The position numbers and the translations under genes are program-made. From Trema orientale (Eukaryota; Streptophyta; Magnoliopsida; Rosales; Cannabaceae), in NCBI GenBank assembly GCA_002914845.1, contig JXTC01000127.1, positions 255,390 to 319,389 on the forward strand: a stretch of 64,000 bases of DNA, given 5' to 3'. How positions within the stretch are numbered: position 1 is the first letter of the stretch; each line of letters begins with the position of its first letter. The notes under the pieces are model-generated. The model made no database searches. It saw only the letters and a list, made by a program, of their open reading frames with translations, and was not told the origin of the DNA. Below, piece after piece: positions 38,426 to 50,472 of the stretch.

Positions 38426-38742
38426 TTTATTTTTGATTTAAAAAAGGGGAGGAAGAGGCGACCAGCGCTGGCTACCCTTCCTGGGCATGACCATAGGAGC
38501 TCCAACCCCGTCCAAGAATGTTCCTCAAGACCTTAGAAGGCGGGTTGCCTCCACCGGACGGTAGAGTAAGTCACCTGAACCCCAACCGGACAACTAGCGA
38601 GAACGGCACCCTGAAGGTAGAAGAAGGGGCTAGCAGGTAACTACCCTCACATTTAAGACTCCCAAAGGAGTCAACCAAGTTTGAACCCGCGACCTCCAGC
38701 CTCTAAAGTATACACGTTGCCGCTAGGCCACCCGTTTGGTGG
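38426..38742 (-). mobile_element. tRNA-derived SINE (family 3), 317 bp
   Basis: Perfect 18-bp duplication TCTTCTCTTACGTATCTT (38408-38425 and 38743-38760). On the minus strand: A box TGGCCTAGCGG and B box GGGTTCAAAC, then a GC-rich body and an A-rich 3' tail at the left. This is the best-preserved SINE of the window and the most GC-rich block in its area. Confidence 0.93.
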
Positions 38743-38914
38743 TCTTCTCTTACGTATCTTGGTACTTCTTTATTTTCCTCTCTTACATAACTTCCTAGCT
38801 CCCTTTTATCCCCCTCTCTCCCATTTCCATTATCTATTCTCTTTTTCCCCTTCTTCATCCTCTCTTACTCCTACTTTCCAATGTCCTTTATTCTTGGTCT
38901 TTGTCCCTTCCCAT

Positions 38915-39581
38915 TGAAAGTGTCAGTTTGGCCCGGCCTGTATTTGAATGGCTAAGGATAGGACCAAATTAGGCCTATATATCTAGACCCACCAATCTAA
39001 CCCGCATAGGCCAGCCCGCCAAAAATATTTTTTTTAATTTTTTTTAAAAGTTTTTAAATAAATTTAAATACAAAACTTTTTCTAGTACTTATAAATACAC
39101 ATTCATTCACTCTTTTTTTCACACATTCAAATTTTTATCTAATTCTAAATAATTTTCTTAAAGTTTTTGTTTTAAACTTTTTTTTATCAATTATTTAACT
39201 TATAAATAGTTAAATAAATTTAAATACAAAATTTTTTCCAATACTTATAAATACACATTCATTCACTCTTTTTTTCACACATTCACATTTTTATCTAATT
39301 CTAAATAATTTTCTTAAAGTTTTTGTTTAAATTGTTTTTATCAACTATTTAACTTATATACTTTTAGCTTATTTAATTATTTTAAAACTTTTATCAATAG
39401 GAAAAAAATATATATTATTTATTTTTTCATAAATTTTATTTTTAAATTTTTAATATTTTTAACTAATTATACAAATAATAATTTTATTTTTTTAGATTTT
39501 TTTAAATTAGGCCAAAAACAGCTATTTCTAAAATTTGGGATGGGCCGGCCCGACCCGTTCCCGTTCATTTTGATACCTTTA
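38915..39581. mobile_element. Degenerate non-autonomous hAT element (667 bp)
   Basis: Ends TGAAAGTGTCA and (inverted) TAAAGGTATCA, with GGCCCGGCC / GGGCCGGCC words near each end. Flanked by 8-bp CTTCCCAT (38907-38914) and CTTCCCAC (39582-39589). The interior holds a 156-bp tandem duplication (39056-39211 and from 39212). Confidence 0.75.
39056..39360. repeat. 156-bp tandem duplication inside the hAT element
   Basis: Two copies beginning AAATAAATTTAAATAC, sharing ATACACATTCATTCACTC and differing at few positions. Confidence 0.85.
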
Positions 39582-39614
39582 CTTCCCACCTTGTCACTTT
39601 TACCTTGCTCTTTT

Positions 39615-39810
39615 TTTTTTTTTTTTTTTTTAGTTAAAAAAAAAGTGGATGAAATCCGAGTGGTTGATCACTTTCCAGAGCTACTCCCATTCGATTGGAC
39701 TCCCAAGGGCGACGTTGGAGTATGAACTCTTAACCTTACCCTCCCTAAATGAGAAAAGGCTTGAAGGTAAAACGCTTTGCCATTTCGACCACCTCTTTGG
39801 GAGTCTCCTC
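39615..39810 (-). mobile_element. Probable tRNA-derived SINE
   Basis: Poly-T at the left (A tail on the minus strand), with a tRNA-like 5' region at the right: A-box-like TGGTCGAAATGG and B-box-like GGTTAAGAGTTCATAC on the minus strand. A possible 12-bp duplication CCTTGCTCTTTT / CCTTTCTCTTTT flanks it, but both lie in pyrimidine-rich DNA, so the edges are uncertain. Confidence 0.55.
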
Positions 39811-39867
39811 CCTTTCTCTTTTGTTTTCACTCACTATATCCCTTTCAAACTCTACAACTCCTTCACT

Positions 39868-40063
39868 CACTACCTTTCATATTTCTCTCCCTTATTCCAC
39901 CACCTCTTTACTCAGATCCTTAATTCTATCTACTTTCTTCTTCTTTTTTTTTTTTTTCCTTCTCTCACTACCTTTCGTATTTCTCTCCCTTATTCCACCA
40001 CCTCTTTACTCGTGTACTTAATTCTATCTACTTTCTTCCCTTTTTTTTTTTTTTTCTTCCCTT
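39868..40063. repeat. 98-bp tandem duplication
   Basis: Copies start at 39868 and 39966 with CACTACCTTTC and share ATTCCACCACCTCTTTACTC and poly-T ends. Pyrimidine-rich, non-coding. Confidence 0.85.
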
Positions 40064-41832
40064 CTTCTTTAAGTCATCCGTTGGGTTATTTACCATACAT
40101 CGCATAACCTATTGACAAACTGACAAATAGTTATTATAGACCATGAAATAAAGTGGGTTGTTCATAACCCATTAATGTACAAAAACATATTAAACAAATA
40201 ATATCAAACTAAAACTGGAATAACCTCCAAGGCCTCACCTACAAATAATTTCTTTCTACGCTAACCACTTCCTGTGGATGAAAAAAAGGAGTAACGAACT
40301 CATGAGTAGCTCAATGTGGTACAAAGAAAATGTGAAATACTCAGTAAAAAAAAGTACAAAAAAATAATCGTAGAAAAAGAGACTAGTAAGTTCGGTTTTC
40401 ATTAGATGAAATCATTTAGCATTATAATTAATTTAAACACAAAATTCCCTATCAGTTACCTAGAAGAAAGCAAAAAGATACATAATTTAGCTATTCTACC
40501 TCAAATAGCAATCTCAATCAAGCTATTCTACCTCAAATAGCAATCTCAATCACTTACCACTCTTTGTCCTATTACATACCGATGATTCTCCAATTTCCAT
40601 AGACATATACATTGGTCCCATTTCCTTCAGTTTATGAAATAATTAATAATCATTAGTTACATTTCCTTTGTGACATCAAGAAGAAAATGATCTCAATTCT
40701 AATAAATTAAAGGAAAGATAAGACAAAAATTACTCAATAGCAAATTCATACAAAAAAATTAGCAGTCCAAAGTGGAATACCTACTTCCTCAATCAATATG
40801 TCAAAAGGAACATAGCAAACAGAAGTCAATTTACTTGAAGATGCTCCAAATAGAAAGTCAGCTGCATATAAAAGACATTTAGTTTTTTTCTTAGATAAAA
40901 ATAGCATGATAAGAGTAGCTTCAACATAAATTTGAAAAATAAAGAAGAAGAAATTCTACCGTGCTTCATTCTCTTTGTTTTGCAATTACCTTCATATTCT
41001 CACCCCTCATGTACATCTTTCTCTTCCTTTAATATGTCTATCATCTCTTAATCATTCTCTGCCTTGTACATCTTTATGCCTGTTCCCTTCCCTTCTCTTT
41101 TTTCCTATTTCTTCAACGTGTTATTCATGTTATTCAAGATCCCAATGTCATCAAAAGTGACTCCGATGTCACTCAGCAAAATAACATCAAAAGTCACTTT
41201 GATGTTCCTCAGTCTCGAATGAAAATCATAGCAGACTGTAACCACTGTTTGTAGTTATTACCTTTTAATTTGTGAACAATAATGTTCAATAATGCCGCAT
41301 CAAAACCACCTAGGGATGTCATAGTGGGTTCCGTAGACTCTGAGGATTCGGATGAACCCGGCTAAATCCTCGATAGCTCCGCCTCCAGTCATGGCCGTCT
41401 TTGTCATCTTATAAATTTTAGGTATTTAGAATCTGCATTGATAGATAAAATATGAGAAAGTTCTGTTTTTCTTTGAATTGAAACGTTACATTAATTAGGA
41501 ACTTATAGATCAGATTCCCAACCAACCAGATAAGGATAACATCAATATGAAAAACAAAAATAGCAACAAAATCTTAAAAAAAAAAAAAAAATCCTAAGCT
41601 TGTCCTAATCCTAGATTTCTGAAATTAATCAGGCTATATTAGTTAAATTTATTCATAAAGCAATCTAAACTGAAAAAATCTGAAGTTAAACTAGAATTCT
41701 CCACATAACTCAACAATGCATTATCAGTAAAAGACTGGACTTATCCTAAAACCTATCCTGCTGATATAAAACCACCACCTCTGCTAAAATCCGAACATTA
41801 ACAGATTAGAACCAATTGAGAAGAAAAAGTAG
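40064..41832. other. Intergenic with a 32-bp duplication
   Basis: AT-rich, no gene supported. AGCTATTCTACCTCAAATAG and its neighbours are repeated at 40489 and 40521. Near 41130-41205 a 38-bp unit with ATCAAAAGT is repeated. A GC-richer scrap at 41300-41400 has no ends I can define. Confidence 0.5.
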
Positions 41833-41837
41833 CAACC

Positions 41838-43221
41838 TGTTCGTGGTAAATTTTGATTTATGAAAATATATAATTACTTGTTTGTTACTCAAAAATTAAG
41901 ATAACATGATATAGCATAACTGAGCATAAAACTCTAGGATATATGATTTAGATAAATTTTTAAAACAACTAAATAAACAATTTAATAACCAAAAGAGCTA
42001 ACAAACTTGAAAATTAGATATAGCAGCAAACAAAGAGTAAAAATAATACTTTTAGAAATACTCAAAAGAAAACTTCTACGAACATAGTGAATGGAGCTTT
42101 TGGATGGCTCAATCTTCACAAAGCCCTTCAAATGCAATGAAAATTTGAAAATCGGATGCTCATGAATAGATGGTTATTTCAAAAGTGAAAATGTTGCTCT
42201 TAATCAGTAGTGACCAAAAACTTGATCAACTATTGAGATGAGCCTAATTGGATTCATCAGACATGAAGCTTTAGTAACTGTACTAAAGATGTGTGCCTTA
42301 GTATAATATGATCAGCTATTTATTTAAAAAGCATGTAATATGTATATGTATTATATATAAACATAATGAAAAGAGGAAAAGAAGAGAGAACTTAGCTTAA
42401 GGATACTTAGCCCGAGGGATAGATTGAACTTGTAGTCATTGCATGCATGAAAATAAGTTGACCATATGATGCAACATGAAAAGACAGTACTTGATGCTGG
42501 CTGGTGTAATATTAAAATGATGATGTGAGTTTGCTGTTATGAAATTAGGCACCAGAATTGGTATATAAGTTGTTCAGAAAATGTATTTTGGCTATCAGAT
42601 GAGGGATTTTTGAGTGTATAAGTGACTATCAATTTCTGGGGAATATCAGCACTAGAAAATCGGTAACTAGAGAGAAGAATATATAATAGAAGATAGGTTG
42701 AAAGGATAGGATCATGTCCTCCCTACAGAGGGAATTTCAGTTCCTTTTATAGCATTAAAGAGCAATCATTGCAATAGGGAGATAGGGGAATATTCTGCAA
42801 TGATTAAAGTGAGACAGCCTTACCAAATGGCAAGCTGTATCTGTTTAGTTTATTAAAAACCAGGTACTGCAGCCGGTATTTCACAAAACCAGCTGCAGAA
42901 TCCTACCTCTATTTGCTAAAATTCACTCAGCTATTCACACCTAAACGGTTTCATCCTAAAACTGTGTCCCAAAACAATAAAACTAGCTAGTTTTACTCTA
43001 GCTTAGTCTGCATGAAACAGTAACTCAAGAACTCCCTCAGTTTTGCATATAAGACCTCACTTTAACACTCTTAGAAAATATCCCTATAATAGGATAATGT
43101 TACTTCAAGTCTGAATAAATAAAAGCTCATGAAACATCATTATGTAGCCATATCAATTTATCTTAGCATCTAACAAAACTAATCCATTTTTGAATATGAA
43201 TTAGGACTTTATCTGGGAACA
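41838..43221 (-). repeat. Tat element 3' LTR
   Basis: 1384 bp, TGTTCGTGG at the left and GGGAACA at the right on the + strand. Preceded on the right by the polypurine tract AGGGGACTTAA (minus strand, 43222-43232). Confidence 0.92.
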
Positions 43222-43232
43222 TTAAGTCCCCT
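43222..43232 (-). other. Polypurine tract of the Tat element
   Basis: AGGGGACTTAA on the minus strand, abutting the 3' LTR; plus-strand DNA synthesis would start here. Confidence 0.75.
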
Positions 43233-43277
43233 GAGTTATGAGGAATGTGACCATTCCTCGGAACTCATTTGGTTCTT

Positions 43278-43287
43278 CTATAAATAG
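43278..43287 (+). promoter_or_regulatory. TATA box for the antisense ORF
   Basis: CTATAAATAG, about 40 bp upstream of the first ATG (43318) and 120 bp upstream of a second in-frame ATG (43399). It faces away from the LTR and so would drive transcription antisense to gag-pol. Confidence 0.55.
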
Positions 43288-43317
43288 CCTCATAGTCTAG
43301 CTTTCTATTATCATACA

Positions 43318-43956
43318 ATGCATCTTCAATTCATTAATGTAAAATTCGTGCCAATTTCTTCTTCTCATCCTTTTTCCGATCCATTCTCTCCTTTCTCTAT
43401 GAATTATTCTCATACAGGAAGCTTTCCAAATTCTCCTTATGCTTCTACTACAGCTAAAATTATTGATCTTGATAATTCTGAAAATCAATCCATGGCTGGA
43501 TTTCCTACTCTATTAGAAATTAGGCGAAATCCTAATTTAGCTTCCGAGTTGTATGATCATATCACTTCCTTAAATGAGCAGCTTATCAGCCTTCAACACA
43601 AGACTACAGAAGAGATAACCTTTTACAAGAACCACATTACCTCTTTAGAGTCTAAGTCTGCTTTTACCTCTCAGTATATTGCTGACACTGAAACTCATGT
43701 TGGTGACAAGATAGCTAACTTGGAAGTCAATTTAGTTAGCGTACAAAATAATTGGCAAGCGGCTCATGAAGAGATTTCCTGCTAGAAATCTATGTACTTC
43801 AACTTAAGAGAGAGCATTGTCACCATTCCAGTGTTTACTCACTCTGCTGGTTCTTCTTCTTCTTCAAATCCATTCCCTACTCGTGGGAACCGTAGAAGGG
43901 GTTCACCCATGTATCCTCCAAGAGATGATTTTTCCTCAAGGTTCACTCTTAACTGA
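43318..43956 (+). pseudogene. Antisense ORF of the Tat element (212 codons, one stop)
   Basis: Open on the + strand while the element reads on the minus strand, between the polypurine tract and the rest of the internal region. Codon 156 is TAG (43783-43785); beyond it the same frame stays open to TGA at 43954. The start may be 43318 or the in-frame ATG at 43399. The Ser-rich N-terminus contains IIDLDNSENQSMAGF, followed by a probable coiled coil (about residues 70-145, SLNEQLISLQHK). The last part is Ser/Arg-rich with RGNRRRGSPMYPPRDD. AATAAA-like signals lie near 44172. Antisense ORFs in this position are known in Tat-lineage elements; their function is not established. I recognise no domain. 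Confidence 0.7.
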
Positions 43957-44806
43957 GGTGAAGCTATTATCAGCAATTAAGAGCTTAGTCTCCTATTGTT
44001 GATAGCTTGTGTTAGGATTTGGTGTGTGTTTTTATGTTGTTTCTGAATGTTTGATGTGTTTGTAAGTGGCCTTGTGAAGTGCACATATAATGTACTCTAT
44101 GTAAGTGTACTTGAAAGAAGTTTAATCAAACGAACAACTATAGTTCCGGGTTTCGTAACTTAAAATTTCTAATAAATAAAGCAAGGCAATTTCTCTTTCT
44201 TTCTTTAGTCCTAACTTTGTCATCTTTTAAAAGAATACATCTCTTAACAAAAATGTGAAATTTCACATTCTTTCACTAGGAAATCCGAGCCACAAGAGAA
44301 GCGTGTAAAATCTCATCTTAACAATTCTATGACAGCTACACCATAAATTGTACAACATAGTCTATACGTGCATTACTAATGTAGCAGGATGAGTTTAGCT
44401 TTTCACATAAGGTCTGCATTTTTGCACATCTCATGTATTTAGTGATAGTGATCATACACTCAAATTTGTCAAAGATTCATTCGATTCATATACATTCTTC
44501 ATGAAATATCACTACATCTAAAATATGTCTATTTACTCTTAAGGACTCTGGTTAGAGTAAGAAAAGTCCCTAAAAATAAGACAACTATAACTTAAACCTG
44601 CAGAGTTTTGTAGTTGTTTACTACATCATATATCATATAATCCAGATCATACACATTATTTAACATCTAGAAAACATGTGAAGTGCAGCAGCATGCTAAT
44701 ATTTGCAGCACATTATTCTCTAATCATAATTATAAGGCCAGGCTAAAAGATCGTGTATTTGTTCTATAGATACTAGCAATCAATGTACACATATATTTTG
44801 GCTTTA

Positions 44807-45001
44807 GATAATAGAGGTTAATTTTATACTAACTAGTAGGTAATGATAGATCATGGAAAAGTAATTATGCAGATAATAGAGGTTAATTTTATACTAACTA
44901 GTAGGTAATGATAGATCGTGGAAAAGTAATTATGCAGATAATAGAGGTTAATTTTATACTAACTAGTAGGTAATGATAGATCGTGGAAAAGTAATTATGC
45001 A
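44807..45001. repeat. Minisatellite, 65 bp x 3
   Basis: Three nearly identical copies (44807-44871, 44872-44936, 44937-45001), each starting GATAATAGAGGTTAATTTTA; the only difference I see is one A/G. Confidence 0.95.
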
Positions 45002-45441
45002 CATATCATTTTCATTATTTTTTTTAGTAAACATGAAAATAGCTGAAAGATGCATATCCTTTATTAAACATATGTAATATGCATGCTGTATAAGTATTGT
45101 CTTGATTTACTATGCTTGTGCAAGTGCATTTTATGCATGCTAAATTTACACAGCTCATATTTTTACTCCAACTTTTATAAAGTGTAAACAGTATGGCAGA
45201 GTATGCTTCTATATATATGTAATTTTATAGGCTAGCATTTGCATCACTCTTTCATGAATAGTTTTTACTAAAGTATGATGCAGTAAAATCTGTAAAATTA
45301 TAGCATTTAACACTTAATCATAGTTCACATTTCATCCATTTCATAAGAAAATTCGAATGTCACTATGCATATCATATGTCTATTAAACAAAGCATAATAA
45401 CATCACTAAATAAAATACCATGAATAAAAACTCCTCTCTCT

Positions 45442-45474
<33 letters not shown>

Positions 45475-46570
45475 TATAGGTAATAGAACAACCTTTGTAT
45501 TTACCGATTTTGGTTATACAAAATTGTTCTCTTTTCAGACGTCGACAGGAAAATTTATTCCCCTTTTGATTGGAAAGTACTAAAATAATCCAAAATTGCT
45601 TGTGAAGCAACAGTTCCCCTTGGGAATAGCTGCTGCTCTGCTGCACTTTCAGGCCAGAATGGCCATGTAGAGACTCGGGCAGGCGTAAAACAGACTTGAC
45701 CATTTACCATTGCCTTACTTTTGACCGTGCATTAAACTTAATGCAGATAAAAGTTTAATAAACCGAAATAAAATAAGTTTACTCATAAGACTTGTCACAT
45801 ATATTAAACTTGCACGAATTTTTTAGAGAAAGGAAATTAATTTTTCCCAAAAAGAAAAATGTATTTATTTTGCACATTGTCCCTTTTGACAGCTCATGTC
45901 AGACCATAAAGAAATTGATTAATATAGGCTGAAAAATAGGTAAGACAAAAACAAATATATTTAATCACATTTAAAGAGATAAGATTTTGGGTAATGCTTG
46001 ATTTTTTCCAAGGAAATCTGCCAATTGTTGCAGATAAAACCTATTCATACGTTGGCCTTAAGTGTCCTAACCGTTTCTTAAGTCCTTAAAGGCTGAAGAA
46101 AAATATACTCTTTAACTATTATTCATTTTTCTCAGGTGTAGACTCTCTCTTAACCTTCCAAGCCTATCTATTCATCTTCTCAAGACACTCTTAAGTCTAT
46201 AAGTACTCTGAAAAAGGCAAAGCCTTAGTACCCCAAATTTCTCATATGAAAATTTCATAAACCTAGCCTACTTTCAAGTATCCGAGGCCAATTGCTCATG
46301 GCCTTTGTGCCTTCTGATTCTAAATTTCTCCTATTACTAAAAATAATTTTTTATGATCCTTGGATATCGCTTGAAGCCGCAAATGGTTTCTCTTTCAAGC
46401 AAAGCACTCTCATCTCCTTGGCAAGGGCCTATCATTGGCTGCTAAAGGATCTATTATGCGGACCTGTTCTCATACATAAATTTCTAACATCCACTCCCCA
46501 TATATACCCTGGATTCCTTGGAATCCTGGTATCGGGGGCTCCAATAGAGGGAGCTCCTTTTTTCAACTTG

Positions 46571-46704
46571 GGGACTTCTCCTTATGAATGTGCCATAAGG
46601 GCACATTCGTGATCGCTGCTTCCCCTCCCCCCTCCTAGGGACTTCTCCTTATGAATGTGCCATAAGGGCACATTCGTGATCGCTGCTTCCCCTCCCCCCT
46701 CCTA
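46571..46704. repeat. 67-bp perfect tandem duplication with palindrome
   Basis: Copies 46571-46637 and 46638-46704 appear identical. Each contains the hairpin GAATGTGCC-ATAAG-GGCACATTC and the run CCCCTCCCCCCTCC. Confidence 0.93.
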
Positions 46705-47368
46705 GGGATAGGAAAGTTGCTAACCGGTCCTCCTTTGGACTTGGTTCTGATTGGCAACTTTTATGTCTATTCTTTTTTCATTCTTTTTTTTTTTTAATAA
46801 TCTTCTTGCCCCCTCCATCTGCTTTCAAGTCCATAAATCATCTCGATGTAATCCTCTATAGATTATCTTGATGTAATCCTCTATATTATCAATAAAAATC
46901 GCACCTTATGAACTTTTATACTTTCTGTTTTACTTATATGCTTGGTGCAATTTTTTTGTTGTTCTTAGTACTAAAGAAATCCATCAATAAATCGAGTTTA
47001 AAGCCCTTGAGAGATGATTGACTTGTTCTTAAAAAAAAACTTGGTAAAAGATTATTGCCTAAGTAGAATCCGAGGCACTAATAAATTAAGACGGGGATTT
47101 AAGTATAATCAGAATTTGAATCTCTCAAAAATCTGACATAAATAGCAATCTGACTCAATAGTGGTCTGAACATTATCAACAGGTATATTTCAAAACTGCT
47201 TAATCCTCTAAAGAATAGAATTTGAGTTCTCGATCAAACATTCTTTAATAAAAGTCTCAAACTACTTATGCTGAATAAAACTCATATAAAATTATTCACA
47301 GATAGTCTCATATATTTCACAGATTCAGAAAGTAACACTAGATGAAAAAATCTAATAAGAAAAGTATT

Positions 47369-48585
47369 CCCGGGTAAAGTCCTAATTCATACTCAAAAAT
47401 GGATTAATTTTATTAGATGCTAAGATAAATTGATATGGCTGAATAATGACGTTTCAGGAGCTTTTATTTGTTCAGATTTGAGAAATTATTATCCTATTAT
47501 GAGAATATCTTCTAAGTGTGTTAAAATGAGGTCTTACATGCAAAGTTGAGGAAAATTTTAAATTATTGTTTCATGCAAACTTAGCTAGAGTGAAACTAGC
47601 TGGTTTCATTGCTTTGGGACATGGTTTTAGAATGAAACCGTTTAGGTGTCAATGGCTGAGTGAATCCCAAGAGAATTTACAAAGTTCAAGATATTTTTTA
47701 GCAAATAGAGGTAGGATTCTGCAACTGGTTTTGTGAATTACCGGCTACAGTACCTGGTTTTTAACAAACTAAACGAAAACAGCTTGCCATTTGGCAAGGC
47801 TGTCTCACTCTAATCATTGCAGAATATTCCCTGCCCCCCTGCTACAATGATTGCTCTTTAATGCTATAAAAAGAACTGAAATTCCCTCTGCATGGGGGGA
47901 TACATTTCGTCTATCCTTTCAGCCTATCTTTTGCTCTAAATCTGTGCATTCTTCTCTCTAGTTTCTGATTCCCAATGCTGACATTTCCTAGAGTTTGACA
48001 GCCACTTGTACACTCAAGAATTCTTTCATCTGATAATCTAAACACATTTCCTAAACATCCCACGTACCAAATCTGGTGCCTAATTTCATCACTGCACCCT
48101 CGTATTACTATTTTAATATCATACAAGCTATCAACAAGCACCAACTTTCTCATATTGCATCATATGATCAGCTTATTTTTATGCATGCAATGACTACAAG
48201 ATCAATCTACCTCTCGGGCTAAGTGTCCTAAAGCTAAGTTCTCTCTTCTTTCCCTCTTCTCCTTCTATTTATATATGTATATACATACACATATTACATG
48301 CTTTTAAAACAAATAATTGATCATGTTATACTAAGGCATACATCTTTAGTACAATTACTAAAGCTTCATGCCTAATATATCCAATCAAGCTCATCTCAGT
48401 AGTTGATCAATTTTCTGGTCACTACTGATTAAGAGCAACATTTTCACTTTTGAAATAATTATCCATTCATGAGCATCCGAGTTTCAAACATTTGAAGAAC
48501 TTTGTGAAGATTGAGCCATCCAGAGGCCCAGTTCACTATGTTCGTGGAAATTTCCTTTTGAGTATTTTTAAAAGTATTATCACTC
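47369..48585 (+). repeat. Inverted third LTR copy (fragment)
   Basis: Reverse-complement relative of the two LTRs, from the TTCCCGGG end (47369) to near 48585. It lacks about 200 bp of the LTR's other end. It separates the truncated pol from the left internal region, so the RNase H frame is lost where it begins. Confidence 0.9.
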
Positions 48586-48589
48586 TTCA

Positions 48590-49723
48590 TTAGGTAAAGG
48601 TGCAGTCATTACCTGTAGAATGGTCAAGACTCTTTTAACCTCTTCAAATACTTGCTGATGTTCAAGTCTCTACTTATATTCCACATTCTTCTTAGTGAGC
48701 TGATGTAGTGGTTCAATAATACTGGCTAGGGCAGGAATGAATATCCTGAGATAGGAAATTTTACCTATGAATTCCCTTATTTGTTTAAGGTTTTGTGGTG
48801 GCTTCAGCTCCAATATAGCTTTAGTTTTATCTTTATCAATTCTAATTCCACCCTTATGCACAACAAATCCCAAAAACTTTTCTTCTGTCACCCCAAATGT
48901 ACACTTTAGAGGGTTCATCTTCAACTCATATTTTCCACATCTGTTGAAAACCTTCTTGAGATGATCTAGTTGTTGCCCTTTCTTCCTTGATTTGACTACC
49001 CGAGTCATTCACATAATCCTATACATAGTCATGGATGATATCATGAAAAATGACCGTCATGGCTCTTTAATAGGTGGCCTCTGCATTTTTCAAACCAAAT
49101 GGCATTACTGTGTAGTAGAAATTGCCAAATGGAGTTCTAAATGCAGTTTTCTCAGCATCCTCTGGATTCATTTTAATTTGATTGTACCCACTAAAGCCAT
49201 CCATGAATGAAAACATCTTATGATTTGCTGTAGCATCAATAAGCATGTCCAGATTAGGTAAAGTAATATCATCCTTTGGACAAGCTTTATTGAGATATCT
49301 AAAATCTATACAGATCCGTATCTGTCCATTCTTCTTCCTTACCGACACAATGTTAGCAAGCCACACAGGGTGCTTACAGGGTTTAATGAACCCTGCCACT
49401 ATCAACCTTTCCAATTCCTTCTTAATCTGAGCTTGAATGTGGTTGCTGAAATTTCTAGCCGTCTGCTTTACAAGCTTTAGAGTGGGGTTAACAGCCAGCT
49501 TATGAGTAATCAACTTGGTATTGAGTCCTGGCATATCTTCATATGTCCAAGCAAATACATCCCTGTATTCTTTTAGTAAGTTGATTAAGGCTGCCTCAAA
49601 CTCTGCTTCTAATCCTTCAACAATGAATGTCACCTTCTCTGGGGTTAATGGGATTGCTGACCTCGGCGCCCCTTCATAACTTGTAGCCAATTCTTCCATC
49701 TGGGATTCTAATTCTCTTGACAA
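48590..49723 (-). pseudogene. Tat reverse transcriptase and start of RNase H (broken)
   Basis: Begins MSRELESQMEELATSYEG. RT signatures follow: RICIDFRYLNKACPKDDI, MDGFSGYNQIKMNPED and FGNFYYTVMPFGLKNAEATY, then a stop at 49067. At the catalytic site near 49000 the sequence reads YVND where YVDD is expected, followed by a frameshift. The frame then continues as HLKKVFNRCGKYELKMNP to 48670 and, after another stop, to RNase H's first residues near 48595. Truncated by the inverted LTR. Confidence 0.9.
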
Positions 49724-49991
49724 CAGGTTTCTCTTCCTCTACTAGGTTTGTCTCTATTTGAGGACTGGTAGAAAAGCTTCTTTCTTCGTCATCTTGTGGA
49801 GTTAAAGGAACTCCTTGTGGTCTTGTTTCATCAACATTGTCAGCTACCTAATCAAAGAAAACAGCTTCAACCCAGTGTACTTCTTCTTGTGAAAATGGAG
49901 CTTTAGTAGCAGGAATGAGAATTTCTTTCTTTCCTTATATGGCTTTAAAGCACTAGTGCAATGTAGATGGTACCACATAATTATGATGAAT

Positions 49992-50456
49992 TCAGGGCCT
50001 TCCTAGCAATAAGTGATAAGACACATCAACTTTAATCACATAAAACTTTGTTGGTGCTCTGATGGGTCCAACTTGCAAGTCAACACTAACATGCCCCTTT
50101 GTAACATAGACATTCGAGGCAAAGGTAACCAAAGGGGTTGCTTGGGTTACAAGCCTATTCTCAAGAATTTCAGCTGCCTCAAAAGTCTGCCAAGGCATTA
50201 TGTTGATTGATGATCCATTATCCATGATTGCCCTTTTAAACTTCTGCTCATTTACCATAGCTTCCATATACAAAGGTCTGTTGTGATTGAAGTTCAGGAC
50301 CTGAGAATCCTTTCTTGAAAAATTTATAGCATCCTCTTGTTGCCTCGACATCTTCCTCAAAGCTTTTCCAACCATACAGCATTGGGGTCCATACTCATTT
50401 GATACCTCTAGAATAGCCTGAGCAGCTTTATTTCTTGCTTCATCACTGAACTCCAA
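49992..50456 (-). pseudogene. Tat aspartic protease region
   Basis: Contains AIMDNGSSINIMP, the protease active-site loop (Asp kept, Asn at the usual Thr/Ser position, a form I believe also occurs in plant Tat elements), and SYHLLLGRP, the usual LLGRP motif. The ORF stops immediately after LLGRP; the linker to RT is full of stops. Confidence 0.85.
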
Positions 50457-50472
50457 TGTATCAAATAAAGTT

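Larger units (their letters stand above)
43957..47368. other. Internal region without recognisable pol
   Basis: Lies inside the Tat element where RNase H and integrase would be expected, but no such motifs appear on either strand. It holds the 65-bp minisatellite, a poly-T run (45440-45475), and a GC-richer segment (46260-46770) of unknown origin with a 67-bp duplication. Confidence 0.6.

Noticed and set aside
39540..40107. Phe/Ser/Leu-rich + frames
   Set aside because: Products of pyrimidine-rich tandem repeats and a SINE; no start context or domain.
41290..41400. Small ATG frame (28 codons) in GC-richer sequence
   Set aside because: Too short, and similar words recur in plant repeats; no ends or domain.
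46292..46612. 106-codon + frame in the Tat interior
   Set aside because: Starts at TTG and resembles no family I know; kept only as part of the unusual GC-richer block.
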